A DNA stretch of 64,000 nucleotides from JANNOG01 sp031398915. Its GTDB lineage: Bacteria > Actinomycetota > Actinomycetes > Actinomycetales > JBBAYJ01. A program made the translations under genes and the position numbers. How positions within the stretch are numbered: the first letter of the stretch is position 1; the number at the start of each line of letters is the position of its first letter. The notes under the pieces were generated by a model. That model saw only the letters and a list, made by a program, of their open reading frames with translations. It was not told the origin of the DNA and did not search any database. Positions 18,618 to 26,449 of the stretch are shown piece by piece. Where the stretch lies: the NCBI GenBank assembly GCA_031398915.1, contig JANNOG010000017.1, positions 15,225 to 79,224 on the forward strand, given 5' to 3'.

Positions 18618-19600
18618 CCACGGATGCGAAGACCGATGTCACTCTGCCCGCACGTGTCGACGTGAGCATGGACGTCGTCGTCGTCACGTACTCACCCGGG
18701 GACACCCTCGCCACGTTCCTGGCAACCCTGGCGGCGGCCACCAGCCGGTCGTACTCGGTGGTCATGGCCGACAACGGGTCGACGGACGGCGCGCCGCACG
18801 CAGCCGCCGCCGAAGGGGGTGCAGTGCTGCTGCCGACCGGGGCGAACCTGGGCTACGGCGGTGCCGCCAACCGCGGTGCGAGCCTGGGCCGGGCACCCTG
18901 GCTGGTCGTCGCCAACCCGGACGTGGAGTGGGCGCCCGGCAGCCTGGACGCCCTGCTCGACGCCGCCGACCGGTGGCCGCGCGCCGGTGCCTTCGGGCCG
19001 ATGATCGTGTCCCCCGACGGTTCGCTGTACCCATCCGCCCGAGCGCTCCCGTCGCTGGGGCGTGGTGTCGGCCACGCGATGTTCGGCTGGTTGTGGCCGT
19101 CGAATCCCTGGACCCGCTCCTACCGCCAGGAGCACCAGGAGCCGAGCGAGCGCGAGACGGGCTGGTTGTCCGGCTCCTGCCTGGTGCTGCGCCGCGACGC
19201 CTTCGAGGCGGTCGGCGGCTTCGACGACGGGTACTTCATGTTCTTCGAAGACCTCGATCTGTGTGAGCGGTTGGCCGCAACGGGGTGGTCGTCGGTGTAC
19301 GTGCCGGGCGCGCGGGTGACGCACGAGGGTGGCGCATCGTGGCGCTCGACGCCCGACGCGATGGTCCGCGCCCACCACCACTCGGCCTGGCGTTACGTCT
19401 CACGGCGCTATTCGGGCCCGCGATACGCCGGGATCCGGGCGGTGCTGTGGGCCGGTCTGCAGATCCGCTACCTGCTGTCGCGGGTGGTGCGTCGAGTCGG
19501 TGAGGGTGCTGTGGCGACCCGCCAGGCACCCTCGCCCGAGTCGGACCACAGCCCCCGGCGCTCAGCGGAAGATCCGGATCTTGTCGGCGGAGACCTCTGA
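18614..19600 (+). CDS. wbbL: WbbL-type rhamnosyltransferase (GT2)
   Basis: A 328-residue GT2 enzyme. Motifs: VVVVTYSPGDTL, MADNGSTDG (52-59), VVANPDVEWAPGSLD (about 98-112), TGWLSGSCLVLRRDAFEAVG and YFMFFEDLDLCERLA, which match WbbL, the enzyme adding rhamnose to decaprenyl-PP-GlcNAc to start the arabinogalactan linker in mycolata. No rival WbbL is seen in this window. In mycobacteria wbbL lies beside rmlD, whereas here they are about 6 kb apart, so assignment rests on motifs. The 3' end overlaps the convergent FrhB gene by 39 bases. Confidence 0.78.
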   Translation: MTTDAKTDVTLPARVDVSMDVVVVTYSPGDTLATFLATLAAATSRSYSVVMADNGSTDGAPHAAAAEGGAVLLPTGANLGYGGAANRGASLGRAPWLVVANPDVEWAPGSLDALLDAADRWPRAGAFGPMIVSPDGSLYPSARALPSLGRGVGHAMFGWLWPSNPWTRSYRQEHQEPSERETGWLSGSCLVLRRDAFEAVGGFDDGYFMFFEDLDLCERLAATGWSSVYVPGARVTHEGGASWRSTPDAMVRAHHHSAWRYVSRRYSGPRYAGIRAVLWAGLQIRYLLSRVVRRVGEGAVATRQAPSPESDHSPRRSAEDPDLVGGDL

Positions 19601-20908
19601 GCGGCGCCCGGTCAGGCTCTTGATCCGTACGATCCGGACCAGGAACCAGTCGAGGTAGCGCTTGGCCAGCCGAGGAAACTCACGAGTGGCCTTGCGCCAC
19701 CACAGCGCCCGGTATCGTCCCGCCGCCTGCAGCGCCAGCTTGTGCTGTAGCTCCCCATGGAACGCCGCGGCCTGCTCGGGGGTGTGCAGGCGTGCGGCCT
19801 CACGGTTGGGGCCCGTCATCGCCGGATACGGCAGGCCCTCGGCGGCCAGGTACGCCTGGTAGGCGTAGGCGAAGTCGCCGAACACCACTCGCCGGGTCTG
19901 GGACTCGGTGATCTCGTCGACGCTCACGTCGGTCGACTGGATCCGACCGGCGGCGGTCAGCTCGGCGACCACGGCACGGGTCGCGTCGGTGCGGGTGATC
20001 AGCAGGCTGATCCCGGTCGTCGTGTATACGGTGCTGGGTAGCCAGGCGTCGCCCACGACGATGTCGGCCAGGAAGTTCGAGTGGTTGACGCACAGGTGGC
20101 AGCGGGGGATGTTGAACGAGCGGTCGAACGCCACCTGGTAACTGAAATCCACCCGCCGACTGACCGACACGGTCTTGTCCGGGGTGGGCAACCGCAGCCG
20201 ACCGACCGGGCCGCCGCCGCGCCAGGACACATCGGTCAGGGCGTCCGGATCGACACCCTTGAACAGACTGATCGCCCGCAGCGCGTGATGGGTGTACTGC
20301 CAGCCGCACAACAGGCCGATGGTGGTGTGGATCCGATCCGCAAGTGCGGGTTCCAGGGTGTGGATGTAGGAGTAGATGCCCTCCAACTGGCAGGGGATCG
20401 CCACCAGGACGTACCTGCCGGGTCGCTCACGCAAGATCCTCAAGGCACCGTCGAAGGGGACCGCGTGGTAGATCGACCCAGGAAGGGCGTCGACGTCGGC
20501 GGCATCGGTGACCAGTCCGGCTGAAAAGTCGGTACCCCCGTCGTGGCTGAGGCTGATGATGCCGTCCACCTCACCGGAGGCCAGGTAGTGCAGCAGCAGC
20601 TCCTTGATCAGCCCACCCGACGAGGCCGCCGTATTGCGCTCCACGCTGGTCGACTGGGCCAGGAACACCGCCTCGACGACGCCGTGCGGACCGGGTTCGG
20701 CGCCGGGGAACACCTGCGCCTGCAGGTGGTCGAAGTCCACCGCGATCGCCGGGCACACCGACGCGGCGCGAGCGGTCGAGGCGTGCGACGGCCGGTAGGA
20801 CAGTCTTGTGGTGTCCAGTGTCAACGACACCGTCGAGTCCGCGGCCGTGCATGCGCCACAGCCGATGCACATGCCCGAATCGATGACGCCCTGCAGGTCC
20901 TGTGTCAC
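19562..20908 (-). CDS. Coenzyme F420 hydrogenase/dehydrogenase beta-subunit family (FrhB-like) protein
   Basis: A 448-residue protein. The N-terminus has a Cys cluster CIGCGAC (residues 14-20) expected to bind an Fe-S cluster, followed by SVERNTAASSGGLIKELLLHYL (family signature, about 115), IPCQLEGIYSYI, LLCGWQ and CHLCVNHSNFLADIVVGDAW. Members near polysaccharide pyruvyl transferases are common in envelope clusters and probably reduce or oxidise a glycan-related substrate using a flavin. Start is GTG 20908 with AAGGA upstream; the frame also continues through the tandem repeat at 20944-21027, where it would add RHPM/RHPP repeats, which I consider non-coding. Confidence 0.85.
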   Translation of the reverse strand: MTQDLQGVIDSGMCIGCGACTAADSTVSLTLDTTRLSYRPSHASTARAASVCPAIAVDFDHLQAQVFPGAEPGPHGVVEAVFLAQSTSVERNTAASSGGLIKELLLHYLASGEVDGIISLSHDGGTDFSAGLVTDAADVDALPGSIYHAVPFDGALRILRERPGRYVLVAIPCQLEGIYSYIHTLEPALADRIHTTIGLLCGWQYTHHALRAISLFKGVDPDALTDVSWRGGGPVGRLRLPTPDKTVSVSRRVDFSYQVAFDRSFNIPRCHLCVNHSNFLADIVVGDAWLPSTVYTTTGISLLITRTDATRAVVAELTAAGRIQSTDVSVDEITESQTRRVVFGDFAYAYQAYLAAEGLPYPAMTGPNREAARLHTPEQAAAFHGELQHKLALQAAGRYRALWWRKATREFPRLAKRYLDWFLVRIVRIKSLTGRRSEVSADKIRIFR

Positions 20909-20943
20909 TGTCCTCGTCCTTCGATATCGCTGAACGTTCTGGC

Positions 20944-21027
20944 GTGGATGTCGCGGTGGATGTCGCGGTGGATGTCGCATCGGATGTCGCGGTGGATGTC
21001 GCATCGGATGTCGCATCGGATGTCGCA
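20944..21027. repeat. 12-bp tandem repeat, seven units
   Basis: Seven units of a 12-base motif with core GGATGTCGC, alternating between gtggatgtcgcg and tcggatgtcgca variants. The array fills most of the 148-base gap between the divergent FrhB and pyruvyl transferase genes and ends 17 bases before the -10 box of the latter. Confidence 0.9.
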
Positions 21028-21044
21028 TGGTCGGGGGTGACGGG

Positions 21045-21050
21045 TACGGT
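21045..21050 (+). promoter_or_regulatory. -10 element, leaderless start of the pyruvyl transferase gene
   Basis: TACGGT, six bases, then GTG at 21057. It selects this GTG over the in-frame ATG at 21027, which is part of the repeat array. Confidence 0.5.
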
Positions 21051-21056
21051 TCGGCC

Positions 21057-22398
21057 GTGGTCGAGGTGGGGGGACGCGACGACCGAGGGGTGCCACGCAC
21101 CTACTCCATCATCGCGGGCACGCTGTACGGAAACCGGGGCGCGCAGGCGATGACCGAGACCGCAGTCGGATGGTTGCACTCCGCCGACCCGGCGGCACGG
21201 TTCCACGTCTTCTCGTACTACCCCGACGAGGACCGATCGCGGTTGCGGGCCGACGTCTCGCACGTCACCGTCTGGTCGTCGACGCCACGGGCACTGCTGA
21301 CCCGACTCCTGCTGCCCTCGTTGGTCTTCGGCCTCGCGGTCCGGGTCTTCGGTCGGGGTGCGTTGCGCGCCGCCCCCCGGTGACATCCGGGCGCTCGGTA
21401 CCTCGGTGGCCCTGCTCGACGTGGCCGGGGTGTCGTTCATCGACGGCCGCGAGCGCTTCCTGCCATTCAATGTCCTGACCCTGCTGCCGGCCTGGGCGCT
21501 GGGAGTGCCCGTGGTCAAGTTGCCCCAGGCGGTCGGGCCGCTGCGCGGTCGGGTCAACCGGTTGGCGGCCCGGGTGGTGCTACCGCGCGTCAGGGTGGTG
21601 TGGGCCCGAGGCGCGCAGACGCACGAGCACATTCGACACTCGGGCATCGCCAGGATCGCCGTGGCGGTGGGCGACGACATCGCGTTCGCCCACCGCGTCG
21701 AGTACTCGCTGACCGACGAGCCGGGCGCGCTCGCCCTCAGCCGGATCCTCCAGGCACTGGCGCTCCGTCGCCAAATCGGCGACGTCCGGGCCGTCGTGGG
21801 GATCTGCCCGAGCAGCGTGGTGGCGGTCCAGTCCCGCGCCCAGGGCGGGTCCTACGAGCCGGTGTTGGCGGGCATCGTCGCCGACCTGGCGCGCGACGGC
21901 GTGCAGGTCGTGCTGTTCCCCAATGCCACCCGGGCCGACGACGCAGTGGGCGAGCGCAACAACGATCTGCCCGTGATCCGGCGCGTGCTGTCGGCGGTCG
22001 GCCCGGTCGAGGGGCCGGCGCCGTTCGCCGTCGACGACGACATCGACGCCAGCGCGGTCAAGGCGGTGATCGCGGCCTGCGACGTGGTCCTGGTGTCCCG
22101 CTTCCACGCCATGGTCGGTGCCCTCTCGCAGGCGGTGCCTGTCGTGGTGCTCGGGTGGTCCCACAAGTACGCCGAGGTGATGGCGCGTTTCGGTCAGGAA
22201 CAGCGGGTCACCGACTACACCGCGCTGTCTGCCGAGGAGCTGCGGGACGCCGTCGACGACGCCCTGGCCGACGCGGGCGGCATCACCCGGGCGATCCGGG
22301 CCGGACTGCCCGATGTCCTCGACGGGGCCACCCGGCCGCTGGCGGCCCTGCTCCGTGAGGATCTCGGCCTGATGGACGCCCGGCCACCGACGCCGTGA
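21057..22398 (+). pseudogene. Polysaccharide pyruvyl transferase, interrupted by a frameshift
   Basis: Two overlapping frames together encode one family member. The first (21057-21383) has TYSIIAGTLYGNRGAQAMTE, the N-terminal motif of the family, and ends at RVFGRGALRAAPR. The second continues from PGDIRALGTSVALLDVAGVS through VVKLPQAVGPL, VGICPSS and CDVVLVSRFHAMVGALSQAVPVV to 22398. The junction is a run of six C (21373-21378); one C fewer joins the frames exactly (RAAPGDIR). Either a sequencing/assembly indel or a real inactivating mutation fits. The enzyme would add pyruvate ketals to a surface glycan. Type is given as pseudogene because the given sequence cannot make the full protein. 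Confidence 0.85.
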
Positions 22399-23309
22399 CA
22401 GCCCGCCCGACGGCTCGGGCCCTGCGCTGGGTGTGGGCCCTGGTGGTCGTCGCCGTCGTGACGGTGGTCGTCGTCCGGGAGTGGGGGCGGGTCGGTGAGC
22501 GCGTCGGTGACCTCTCGTGGCAGCTGCTGGTCGTGGCGTTCCTCGCCACCTCGGGGGCCAAGCTGTGCCTGGGCGAGAACGCGCGACTGGCGGCCGCCGG
22601 CCATGGCATCGAGCTGCCCCGGCTGGTCGCGATGCGGTTGTACAACGTCAGTCAGCTGGGCAAGTACGTACCGGGTTCGGTCTGGCAGTTCGTCGGACGG
22701 GCCGTGGCCTATCGCGACCGCGGGGCCGGTTACGGCGCGATCCGTGATGCCCTGCTGACCGAGAGTCTGTGGCTGATCGGCGGGGCCGGCCTCACCGGTG
22801 TCGTCCTGGGTGGCACTGCGGTGCTGCCCGTCGTCGTCGGCGGCCTCTCGCGCACCACGATGACCTGGCTGGCCGTCGGCGCCGGTGTGGTGCTCGTCGT
22901 CGTCGTCGCAGTGGTACTGAGCCGGCGCTCGGCCGTGGTCCGGTACGTCCGGGCCGCCGCGCCGACCCCTCGGGTATTGGGGATCCAGGCGCTGACCTGG
23001 CTGTTGCTGGGTACCGGGTGCTGGGCTGTCTGTCGGGCGGCCGATGTGTCGCCACCGTGGCCGTACGCGGTCGGCTTGTTCGCAGCCGGGTACGCCGTGG
23101 GTTTCGTCGTGCTGCTGGCCCCGGCCGGCCTGGGTGTCCGCGACGGGATCCTGGTGGCCGGGTTGCTGCCGTTCACCGACTCGGCGACCGCGATCGTCAT
23201 CGCCGTCGTCGCCCGGCTGGTGTACCTGGGTGTGGAGGTGGTGCTGGTCGTCGTGGGCGAGGGTGCCGCTGCCCTACGTCGCCGCCGGGGTGTCTCGGCT
23301 CACAGCTGA
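22395..23309 (+). CDS. LPG synthase-like (UPF0104) integral membrane protein
   Basis: A 304-residue protein with about eight helices and no soluble domain. The motif LYNVSQLGKYVPGSVWQFVGRA (about residues 75-95) and PAGLGVRDGILVAG are hallmarks of the LPG_synthase_TM/UPF0104 family, whose members occur in MprF and in polyprenyl-sugar flippase candidates. The GTG at 22395 overlaps the upstream stop as GTGA. The last 36 bases overlap galE on the other strand, within a 33-base duplication. A role in flipping or handling a lipid-linked sugar is inferred. Confidence 0.8.
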   Translation: MTARPTARALRWVWALVVVAVVTVVVVREWGRVGERVGDLSWQLLVVAFLATSGAKLCLGENARLAAAGHGIELPRLVAMRLYNVSQLGKYVPGSVWQFVGRAVAYRDRGAGYGAIRDALLTESLWLIGGAGLTGVVLGGTAVLPVVVGGLSRTTMTWLAVGAGVVLVVVVAVVLSRRSAVVRYVRAAAPTPRVLGIQALTWLLLGTGCWAVCRAADVSPPWPYAVGLFAAGYAVGFVVLLAPAGLGVRDGILVAGLLPFTDSATAIVIAVVARLVYLGVEVVLVVVGEGAAALRRRRGVSAHS

Positions 23310-24308
23310 CGCCGCTGCCGGGGTGTCTCGGCTCACAGCTGACGCCCGCCAGGCCCGGACCGCACTCTCGGCCATCCGCGTGACCGAGTGCTCCGTGGGC
23401 CAGTCGAGGTCCCGCGCTGCGAGCCTGCCGGACGCCACGATCCGCGCCGGGTCGCCCGGGCGACGCGGTGCCTCGGTAGCCGTCAGCGGCGATCCCGACG
23501 CCTGCAGCAGGACGTCGACGACCCGGCGTACCGACAGTCCGGACCCGCTGCCCAGGTTGTAGACCGACTTGATTGCAGCCGCATCGGCCAATCGGCGGGC
23601 CGCGCTGACGTGCGCCCGCGCCACGTCGCTGACATGGACGTAGTCACGGACACACGTGCCGTCCGGAGTGTCGTAGTCGGTGCCGTTGATCTGCGGGGCC
23701 TCACCCCGGTCGATCATTCGCAGCACTGCGGGGAAGAGGTTGTGCGGGCTGGCGTCGTACACCTCGTCGACCCCCGAGCCCACCACGTTGAAGTAGCGAA
23801 GGCTGGTGTGCCGCAATCGCGACGAGGCGGTGGCCGCGTCCCTGATGATCCACTCGCCGATGAGTTTGCTCTCGCCGTAGGGCGACTGCGGGGCGGTGGC
23901 GGTCGTCTCGGTCACCAGGTCCACGTCGGGGGTGCCGTAGACGGCGGCGCTGGACGAGAACACCAGCTGGTCGACGCCGTGCCCGAGCATGGCTTCGACC
24001 AGTCGCAACGTACCGACCACATTCTGCTCGTAGGTATGCACCGGGCGCTGGACGGACACTCCGGCGTACTTGAACCCTGCCAGGTGGACCACTCCGGTGA
24101 CGGGCCCGTCCGGCCCCGGCGCCAGGGCGTCGGCAACCGCTGCAGGATCGGTCAGCGACCCTCGGACGAAGGCCACGTCACGGGGCAGGAACGCCTCGAA
24201 GCCACTGGACAGGTCGTCCAGCACGCGGACCGCGAACCCCTCGGCCCGGAACGCGCGGACGACGTGAGCGCCGATGTAGCCGGCGCCGCCGGTGACCAAC
24301 CAGGTCAC
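23274..24308 (-). CDS. galE: UDP-glucose 4-epimerase GalE
   Basis: A 344-residue extended SDR enzyme interconverting UDP-glucose and UDP-galactose, needed for galactan. NAD motif TGGAGYIGAH at 6-15, VFSSSAAVYG at 116-125 and catalytic YGESK at 144-148; DGTCVRDYVHVSD is conserved. The C-terminus is odd: the 11-residue segment ASAVSRDTPAA is repeated, a direct result of the 33-base duplication at 23284-23346. Start is GTG 24308; the GT4 gene downstream on the same strand begins at 25426 and ends at 24305, so galE follows it with a GTGA overlap. Confidence 0.93.
   Translation of the reverse strand: MTWLVTGGAGYIGAHVVRAFRAEGFAVRVLDDLSSGFEAFLPRDVAFVRGSLTDPAAVADALAPGPDGPVTGVVHLAGFKYAGVSVQRPVHTYEQNVVGTLRLVEAMLGHGVDQLVFSSSAAVYGTPDVDLVTETTATAPQSPYGESKLIGEWIIRDAATASSRLRHTSLRYFNVVGSGVDEVYDASPHNLFPAVLRMIDRGEAPQINGTDYDTPDGTCVRDYVHVSDVARAHVSAARRLADAAAIKSVYNLGSGSGLSVRRVVDVLLQASGSPLTATEAPRRPGDPARIVASGRLAARDLDWPTEHSVTRMAESAVRAWRASAVSRDTPAAASAVSRDTPAAT
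23284..23346. repeat. 33-bp tandem duplication at convergent gene ends
   Basis: The 30-base segment gccggggtgtctcggctcac continuing to agctgacgcc occurs at 23284-23313 and again, identically, at 23317-23346. The period of 33 keeps the galE frame and duplicates 11 residues at its C-terminus. The first copy holds the TGA stop of the membrane-protein gene on the plus strand. Confidence 0.92.
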
Positions 24309-25426
24309 TGGTGCTCGACCGGTATCAGGTCGGCTGCCGTGTGCCCGTCGTCGACCACCCGCTGCAGCATCCCGATCAGCTCGGAGGTGTACCGCTGTGG
24401 TGAGTACAACTTGCGGGCGTTCTCGCCGAACTCGGCGCCGGCGCGGACCAGTGCCTGCCGGTCGTCCATCAACTCACTGACCTGCTCGCGCCAGGCGCTG
24501 GCGTCCTCCGAGGGGATCAGCCAGCCTGTCTCGTTGTCCACGATCGCGTCCTGAATGCCCTCGAGGCGAGCGGCCAGCACCGGGGTGTCGCGGATCCCGG
24601 CCTCGACGTTGACCAGACCGAAGCCCTCCATGTCGCCGTACACCTTGATGTTGGGCTGGACGAAGAGGTCACTGCCGCGGAACAGCGTCTCGCGGGCGTC
24701 GTCGGACACCCGCCCGACCAGCTTGACCCGATCGGCCAGGCCGTGGCGGTGCACCGCAGCTTCGATCTTGGCGCGGGCAGCGCCCTCACCAGCGACCAGG
24801 TAGGTCCAGTTGCCCTCGACCTGCGGCAATACCTGTGACACGAACCACGCCACACCCTTACGGCGGACCAGCCGGCCCACGGTCAACAGGATCGTCGAAT
24901 CGGGGTCCACGCCCCACCGGCGACACAGTTCGTCACGGGCGACCGATCTGGGGGCAAGGTCTTCGGGTGCGGTCACCGACAGGCGCAGTACCTGCAGCCG
25001 GTCCTCGACGACGCCCGCGGCGCGGACCGCCGAGGCGGTGGCATTGCTGACCGCGATGATGAGCGGAGCCGAGCGCAGGTGACGGACCACGAACTTGCGG
25101 TAGGCGTTCGAGTCGAACGTGACGTCCAGCCCCATCACCATCGTGGCGTGTGGCATCCGCAGCGAACGCAGCAGTCGCGTCGCCATCGCGTTGACGAACG
25201 CGTCGCCCAGCAGCACGACGTCGGGGCGGTCGTCCCGGATGATCCGCCACATACGCCCCAGCGCCCAGGGCAGCCACCAGATCTGCTGCGAGTCCCGGCT
25301 GTAGGAGTTGGTGACGAGGGTGACGCGGACCCCCGCGTCGACCAGTCCGCGCCACGTGTCGTAGGCCAACGTCTCCATTCCACCCGTCGACGGCGGGAAC
25401 TTGCGGGTCACGAAGAGGACATGCAC
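24305..25426 (-). CDS. GT4 family glycosyltransferase (PimB-like)
   Basis: A 373-residue GT-B enzyme with VLFVTRKFPPSTGGMETLAYD at the N-terminus, RPDVVLLGDAF, ILLTVGRLVRRKGVAWFVSQ and PNIKVYGDMEGFGLVNVEAGI, where the acidic EX7E-type residues lie. The GGMET loop and MEGFG pattern resemble phosphatidylinositol mannosyltransferases and related GT4 enzymes; the exact acceptor is open. The start GTG 25426 is six bases after TACCGT (leaderless). It is divergent from rmlD and coupled to galE. Confidence 0.88.
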   Translation of the reverse strand: MHVLFVTRKFPPSTGGMETLAYDTWRGLVDAGVRVTLVTNSYSRDSQQIWWLPWALGRMWRIIRDDRPDVVLLGDAFVNAMATRLLRSLRMPHATMVMGLDVTFDSNAYRKFVVRHLRSAPLIIAVSNATASAVRAAGVVEDRLQVLRLSVTAPEDLAPRSVARDELCRRWGVDPDSTILLTVGRLVRRKGVAWFVSQVLPQVEGNWTYLVAGEGAARAKIEAAVHRHGLADRVKLVGRVSDDARETLFRGSDLFVQPNIKVYGDMEGFGLVNVEAGIRDTPVLAARLEGIQDAIVDNETGWLIPSEDASAWREQVSELMDDRQALVRAGAEFGENARKLYSPQRYTSELIGMLQRVVDDGHTAADLIPVEHQ

Positions 25427-25432
25427 CGCGAC

Positions 25433-25438
25433 ACGGTA
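25433..25438 (-). promoter_or_regulatory. -10 element, leaderless start of the GT4 gene
   Basis: Minus-strand TACCGT, six bases, GTG at 25426. Together with 25475-25480 it makes a 60-base divergent promoter. Confidence 0.5.
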
Positions 25439-25474
25439 AAGGCAAGGGCGGTGTTCGCGCTCGCCCAGCGTGAC

Positions 25475-25480
25475 TACGCT
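25475..25480 (+). promoter_or_regulatory. -10 element, leaderless start of rmlD
   Basis: TACGCT, six bases, GTG at 25487. The first residues VHILVTGAQG are the expected RmlD N-terminus, so the start is well supported. Confidence 0.55.
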
Positions 25481-25486
25481 GCCGCC

Positions 25487-26344
25487 GTGCACATTCTCGT
25501 GACTGGCGCGCAGGGGATGTTGGGCACGGATCTCGTCACCGCATTCCTCGAAGCAGATCACGACGTGACCGGCCTGGGTCGGGCCGACCTGGACGTCACC
25601 GACCGTGCATCTGTGGTCGCTGCGGTGACCGGGCACGACGTCGTCGTCAACGCGGCAGCTTGGACCGCAGTCGACGATGCCGAGGCGCACGAGTCGCAGG
25701 CCTTCGCCGTCAACGCGGTCGGCGCCCACGTGGTCGCCGCCGCCACCGCCGCGGCCGGTGCCCGACTGGTCCACGTGTCGACCGACTACGTGTTCGGTGA
25801 CGTCGCCCAGGCGGGTGCCAGCACACCGATCCCCGAGGCCACCCCGCCGGCGCCGCTGAGTGCCTACGGTCGGACGAAGGTGGCGGGGGAGTGGGCGGTA
25901 CGCGCCGCCTGCCCGGACGCGCTGATCGTGCGGACCGCGTGGCTGTACGGCGCCCACGGGCCGTGCTTTCCCAAGACCATCGCCCGGCTGGCCCACGAGC
26001 GCGATGCACTGAGCGTGGTCGACGACCAGCGGGGCCAACCCACCTGGACGGTCGACCTGGCGGACCTGATCGTGCGGCTGGTGGTCGCCGGGGTACCGGC
26101 CGGCACGTATCACGGCACGTCGTCGGGGTGGACCACCTGGTTCGAGTTCGCCACCGAGGTCGTCCGCTCCGCAGGGCGCGACCCCGACATGGTGTCGCCG
26201 ACCACCACCGACGCCTTTCCGCGCCCCGCGCCCCGGCCCGCGTGGTCGGTACTCGCCCACGACACCATCAAGGCTGCGGGGGTTGCCCCGATCGGGGCGT
26301 GGCGGCTGCGGTGGGCCGCGGCCGCAGCCGACGTCCTGGCCTGA
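25487..26344 (+). CDS. rmlD: dTDP-4-dehydrorhamnose reductase RmlD
   Basis: A 285-residue SDR enzyme for the last step of dTDP-L-rhamnose synthesis. Cofactor motif TGAQGMLG at residues 6-13, VDDAE, VHVSTDYVFGD at 96-105, catalytic Tyr127 and Lys131 in AYGRTKVAGE, and a C-terminal RPAWSVL motif. Length is normal. It forms its own transcription unit rather than sitting with rmlA or rmlBC. Confidence 0.95.
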   Translation: MHILVTGAQGMLGTDLVTAFLEADHDVTGLGRADLDVTDRASVVAAVTGHDVVVNAAAWTAVDDAEAHESQAFAVNAVGAHVVAAATAAAGARLVHVSTDYVFGDVAQAGASTPIPEATPPAPLSAYGRTKVAGEWAVRAACPDALIVRTAWLYGAHGPCFPKTIARLAHERDALSVVDDQRGQPTWTVDLADLIVRLVVAGVPAGTYHGTSSGWTTWFEFATEVVRSAGRDPDMVSPTTTDAFPRPAPRPAWSVLAHDTIKAAGVAPIGAWRLRWAAAAADVLA

Positions 26345-26412
26345 GATCCGGATCAGCCTCACCTCACCCGGCGCCGACCCTGAACCAGCTCGAGGTCAAA
26401 TGCCGAAATGCC

Positions 26413-26444
26413 AGATCGCTTCTACGTAAGATGTGATCTAGCAT
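26413..26444 (+). promoter_or_regulatory. 27-bp palindromic operator overlapping a leaderless -10
   Basis: Positions 26413-26439 form an inverted repeat with half-site AGATCnCnTCT, five central bases, and AGAnGnGATCT (9 of 11 positions paired). Its last base is the first base of the -10 box TAGCAT (26439-26444), five bases before ATG 26450. A repressor bound here would block the promoter. Confidence 0.6.
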
Positions 26445-26449
26445 TATGG

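Noticed and set aside
20944..21027. CRISPR or iteron-type origin
   Set aside because: Units are contiguous 12-mers inside an intergenic promoter region, with no spacers and no replication gene nearby.
20902..21153. Plus-strand frame reading DVAVDVAVDVASDVAVDVAS through the 12-bp repeat
   Set aside because: It is a by-product of the repeat, overlaps the FrhB start on one side and the pyruvyl transferase start on the other, and has no promoter or ribosome site of its own.
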